A stretch of 34,962 nt of DNA from assembly GCA_947626235.1 (NCBI GenBank), contig CANQRI010000004.1:1-34962 (forward strand), given 5' to 3'. The notes below the pieces were generated by a model that was given only the letters and a program-made list of their open reading frames with translations, made no database searches and was not told where the DNA came from. Shown here one piece after another: positions 32,778 to 34,962 of the stretch; the first letter of the stretch is position 1; each line of letters begins with the position of its first letter. This stretch comes from an uncultured Clostridia bacterium. GTDB taxonomy: Bacteria > Bacillota > Clostridia > TANB77 > CAG-508. Made by a program: the position numbers and the translations under genes.

Positions 32778-33269
32778 TTATAAAATCTCTTCAACTTTCT
32801 TTCCTCTTTTAGCTGCAACTTGCTCAATAGTTTGCATTTGTTTTAAACCTTCTAATGTTGCATAAACAACGTTTCTTGGGTTGTTTGTTCCTATAACTTT
32901 TGTACGGATATCTCTATATCCAGCAAGTTCTATAACTGGTCTAACGCTACCTCCAGCTATAATTCCAGTACCTTCTTCAGCTGGTTTTAACATAACGCTA
33001 GCACTACCAAATTTTCCAATAAATTCATGTGGTATTGTTGTTCCTACTATTGGAACTTCTATTAAATTCTTTTTAGCTTCTTCAATAGCTTTCTTTATTG
33101 CATCTGGAACTTCAGCTGCTTTTCCATTTCCTAAACCAACATGACCTGCTCCATCTCCAACAACAACTACTGCACTAAATCTAAAAGTTCTACCACCTTT
33201 TACAACTTTTGCAACTCTATTAATTGCTACAACTTTTTCTTTTAATTCAGATGTATTCTCTTCTTGCAC
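32778..33269 (-). CDS. rpsE: 30S ribosomal protein S5
   Basis: 163 residues. [24 protein letters not shown] (about 22-45) is the S5 double-stranded RNA-binding signature, followed by [21 protein letters not shown] and the C-terminal [15 protein letters not shown]5 supports decoding accuracy. The start codon is GTG at 33269, 9 bases after GGAGG. It follows rplR by 21 bases. Confidence 0.98.
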   Translation of the reverse strand: MQEENTSELKEKVVAINRVAKVVKGGRTFRFSAVVVVGDGAGHVGLGNGKAAEVPDAIKKAIEEAKKNLIEVPIVGTTIPHEFIGKFGSASVMLKPAEEGTGIIAGGSVRPVIELAGYRDIRTKVIGTNNPRNVVYATLEGLKQMQTIEQVAAKRGKKVEEIL

Positions 33270-33290
33270 TTTAAATTTCCTCCTTCCTAA

Positions 33291-33650
33291 TTAAAATTCT
33301 AATCCTGCTTCTCTTGCAGCTTCTGCTAATTCCTTAACAACTCCGTGATATATATATCCACCTCTGTCATATACAACAGTTTTTATGTTCTTTTCTAAAG
33401 CTCTTTTAGCTATTAAAGTTCCAACTTCTTTAGCAGCTTTAACATTAGAATGTTTTTCTTTTACTTCTTTATCTAATGTAGATGCTTGAGCTAATGTATT
33501 TCCTTTAGTGTCGTCAATTACTTGTACATATATATTGTTATTGCTTCTATATACACATAATCTTGGACGCTCTGCAGTTCCACTTAATTTTGTACGAACT
33601 CTTTTATGTCTTCTAACTCTTTCAGCTTTTCTATCTGTTTTGGTAATCAT
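33291..33650 (-). CDS. rplR: 50S ribosomal protein L18
   Basis: 119 residues. Key segments: [25 protein letters not shown] (about 13-37, here two overlapping motifs RRHKRVR and ERPRL-x-V-x-R-S), IYVQVIDD, and the C-terminal [26 protein letters not shown]18 binds 5S rRNA with L5. AGAAAGGAGAAAAC precedes ATG 33650. Order rplF-rplR-rpsE is canonical. Confidence 0.98.
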   Translation of the reverse strand: MITKTDRKAERVRRHKRVRTKLSGTAERPRLCVYRSNNNIYVQVIDDTKGNTLAQASTLDKEVKEKHSNVKAAKEVGTLIAKRALEKNIKTVVYDRGGYIYHGVVKELAEAAREAGLEF

Positions 33651-33719
33651 GTTTTCTCCTTTCTTAAATTAGATTTTGCCAATTTAATTTACATATATTT
33701 TAATTTGTTTTATATTTTA

Positions 33720-34259
33720 TTATTTCTTACCTGTCTTTCCTTCTTTACGTCTAATATGTTCATCAACATATTTAATACCTTTTCCATGATAAACTTCTGG
33801 TGGTCTTTTTGTTCTTACAACTGCAGCTGTTTGACCAACTAATTCTTTATCAATTCCTCTAACTATAATTGAGTTAGCATTTGGAACATCAAATGTAATT
33901 CCTTGAGGAGCTTCCATTTCTACTGGATGAGAATATCCTAAACTCATTACTAATTTGTTTCCTTGTTTTTGTGCTCTATATCCAACACCAACTATCTCTA
34001 ATTCTTTTTTATATTCATTTACAACACCTTCAATCATGTTGTTAATTAATGTTCTTGTTAATCCATGTAAACTTTTATTTTCTGCTTCATCATTTGGTCT
34101 TGTAACATTTATTGTATTTCCATCTATTGAAACAGTTATGTTTTTATGAATATCTCTTTCTAATGTTCCTTTAGGTCCTTTTACTGTTAGATGTGTTCCG
34201 TCTAATTTAACTTCTACACCTGCTGGTACAGTAATAGGTTTATTTCCTATTCTTGACAT
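33720..34259 (-). CDS. rplF: 50S ribosomal protein L6
   Basis: 179 residues starting [21 protein letters not shown]. Two L6 domains; the C-terminal signature is [30 protein letters not shown] (around 150-179; key GQ-x-A-A and P-P-E-x-Y-x-G-K-G-I). GGAGGGAAATTCAAA precedes ATG 34259, while the longer frame starts 8 codons earlier, upstream of that site. L6 sits near the sarcin-ricin loop. It follows rpsH by 109 bases. Confidence 0.98.
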   Translation of the reverse strand: MSRIGNKPITVPAGVEVKLDGTHLTVKGPKGTLERDIHKNITVSIDGNTINVTRPNDEAENKSLHGLTRTLINNMIEGVVNEYKKELEIVGVGYRAQKQGNKLVMSLGYSHPVEMEAPQGITFDVPNANSIIVRGIDKELVGQTAAVVRTKRPPEVYHGKGIKYVDEHIRRKEGKTGKK

Positions 34260-34368
34260 TTTGAATTTCCCTCCTTCATTCAAGTTTTAAGTTATTGAGC
34301 CTTAAATTTAATTATTTTAATATTTAATTCTATATTCTATTTTATTGATACTTTTACGCAATTAGAAA

Positions 34369-34767
34369 TTACCAAACGTAAGCTAAAACTTCTCCACCTA
34401 AACCTTCATTTCTTGCATCTTTATCTGTTTTTATTCCTTTTGATGTGGAAATTAAAGCTATTCCTAAACCATTTAATACTTTTGGTAATTCGTCTTTAGA
34501 AGCATAAATTCTTAAACCTGGTTTGCTTATTCTCTTTATGCCATCTATTACTCTTACACCTTTTTCACCATATTTTAATGTAATTCTTATAATGCCTTGA
34601 TTTTCATTTTTTATCTCTTCAAATGCTTTTATATATCCTTCTTTAAATAAAATTTCAGCTATTGCTTTCTTCATATTTGAAGCAGGAATATCAACTGTTT
34701 TATGTTTTGAGCTATTTGCATTTCTTATTCTTGTTAGCATATCTGCTATTGGATCAGTTGTATTCAA
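34369..34767 (-). CDS. rpsH: 30S ribosomal protein S8
   Basis: 132 residues. [21 protein letters not shown] at the start, [29 protein letters not shown] in the middle and [31 protein letters not shown] at the end, all S8 signatures. The start codon is TTG at 34767, 7 bases after GGAGG; no ATG fits. S8 binds the central 16S rRNA and in several bacteria controls spc operon translation. It follows rpsZ by about 90 bases. Confidence 0.98.
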   Translation of the reverse strand: MNTTDPIADMLTRIRNANSSKHKTVDIPASNMKKAIAEILFKEGYIKAFEEIKNENQGIIRITLKYGEKGVRVIDGIKRISKPGLRIYASKDELPKVLNGLGIALISTSKGIKTDKDARNEGLGGEVLAYVW

Positions 34768-34856
34768 TTTCCTTCCTCCTTTTCTTTTATTATATAAGTA
34801 ATTTTCTTATTTTTATTACATATTAATTTTTGCTTATGTAATATATTACTTAAGAA

Positions 34857-34962
34857 TTACCAACTTGCTTTCTTTACTCCTGGTATTTCACCTTTATGTG
34901 CTAATTCTCTAAAGCATACACGGCATATACCAAATTTTCTAATATAAGCATGTGGTCTTCCA
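34857..34962 (-). CDS. rpsZ: 30S ribosomal protein S14, type Z, C-terminal part only
   Basis: The window cuts the gene; 34 codons plus stop are present. They encode [20 protein letters not shown] and then [14 protein letters not shown], the C-terminal half of the 61-residue zinc S14. C-x2-C (CRVC) is the second half of its zinc site; the first pair lies outside. Its position before rpsH fits the spc operon. Confidence 0.96.
   Translation of the reverse strand, partial: GRPHAYIRKFGICRVCFRELAHKGEIPGVKKASW

Noticed and set aside
1..34962. CRISPR arrays, tRNA or rRNA genes
   Set aside because: No regularly spaced repeats with unique spacers and no cloverleaf or rRNA sequence were seen; the 30-bp units at 25601 have no spacers.

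Overview
The window comes from a low-GC, spore-forming Firmicute of the class Clostridia. The evidence is the strongly AT-rich sequence, AGGAGG-type ribosome binding sites throughout, the spore-coat cotJA-cotJB-cotJC operon, and the Firmicute order of the ribosomal and translation operons. I cannot name the genus.

Layout. 1-3000 (minus strand): ylxM-ffh-rpsP-khpA-rimM-trmD (trmD cut by the window edge), which serves SRP targeting and ribosome/tRNA maturation. 3170-8700: a mixed metabolic block with an unusual double-domain ThyX-like protein, a frameshifted PflX-type radical SAM gene, an acyl-ACP thioesterase, a divergent RelA/SpoT-like protein and an NrnA-type DHH phosphoesterase. 8760-17056: the cotJ operon, whose last gene cotJC is split by an integrated element of about 6.94 kb. 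17200-23100: trhA-like membrane protein, cdd, pyk, a secreted SleB-like wall hydrolase, a nested palindromic repeat and recN. 23250-34962 (minus strand): the spc/alpha ribosomal operon from rpsZ (partial) to rplQ, broken between secY and adk by two opposite-strand WG-type repeat genes and a palindromic repeat.

The main find is the element inside cotJC. The two cotJC pieces lie at 15934-16332 (5' part) and 8760-8990 (3' part). They meet at an identical 8-bp core, TCTGCTGC, at 8983-8990 and 15926-15933. Recombination between the cores would restore one uninterrupted reading frame of 209 codons that reads through the junction as Leu-Ala-Ala-Glu-Gln-Lys, as expected for a manganese-catalase-type CotJC. 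The element's large serine recombinase gene ends 20 bp from one core. Joining the element ends creates an attP-like site with imperfect inverted arms (GTTGTACT..TCAA). This is the architecture of the developmentally excised skin element in sigK, here in a different mother-cell gene. The element also carries an XRE regulator, a small resolvase, a rolling-circle Rep-like protein, three uncharacterised proteins, tiny ORFs, and a probable structured RNA with a perfect consensus promoter and a terminator.

No tRNA, rRNA or CRISPR array is visible. Starts were moved from the longest ORF to the first start with a good Shine-Dalgarno where the two disagreed. Promoters and terminators are read by eye and not scored by software.
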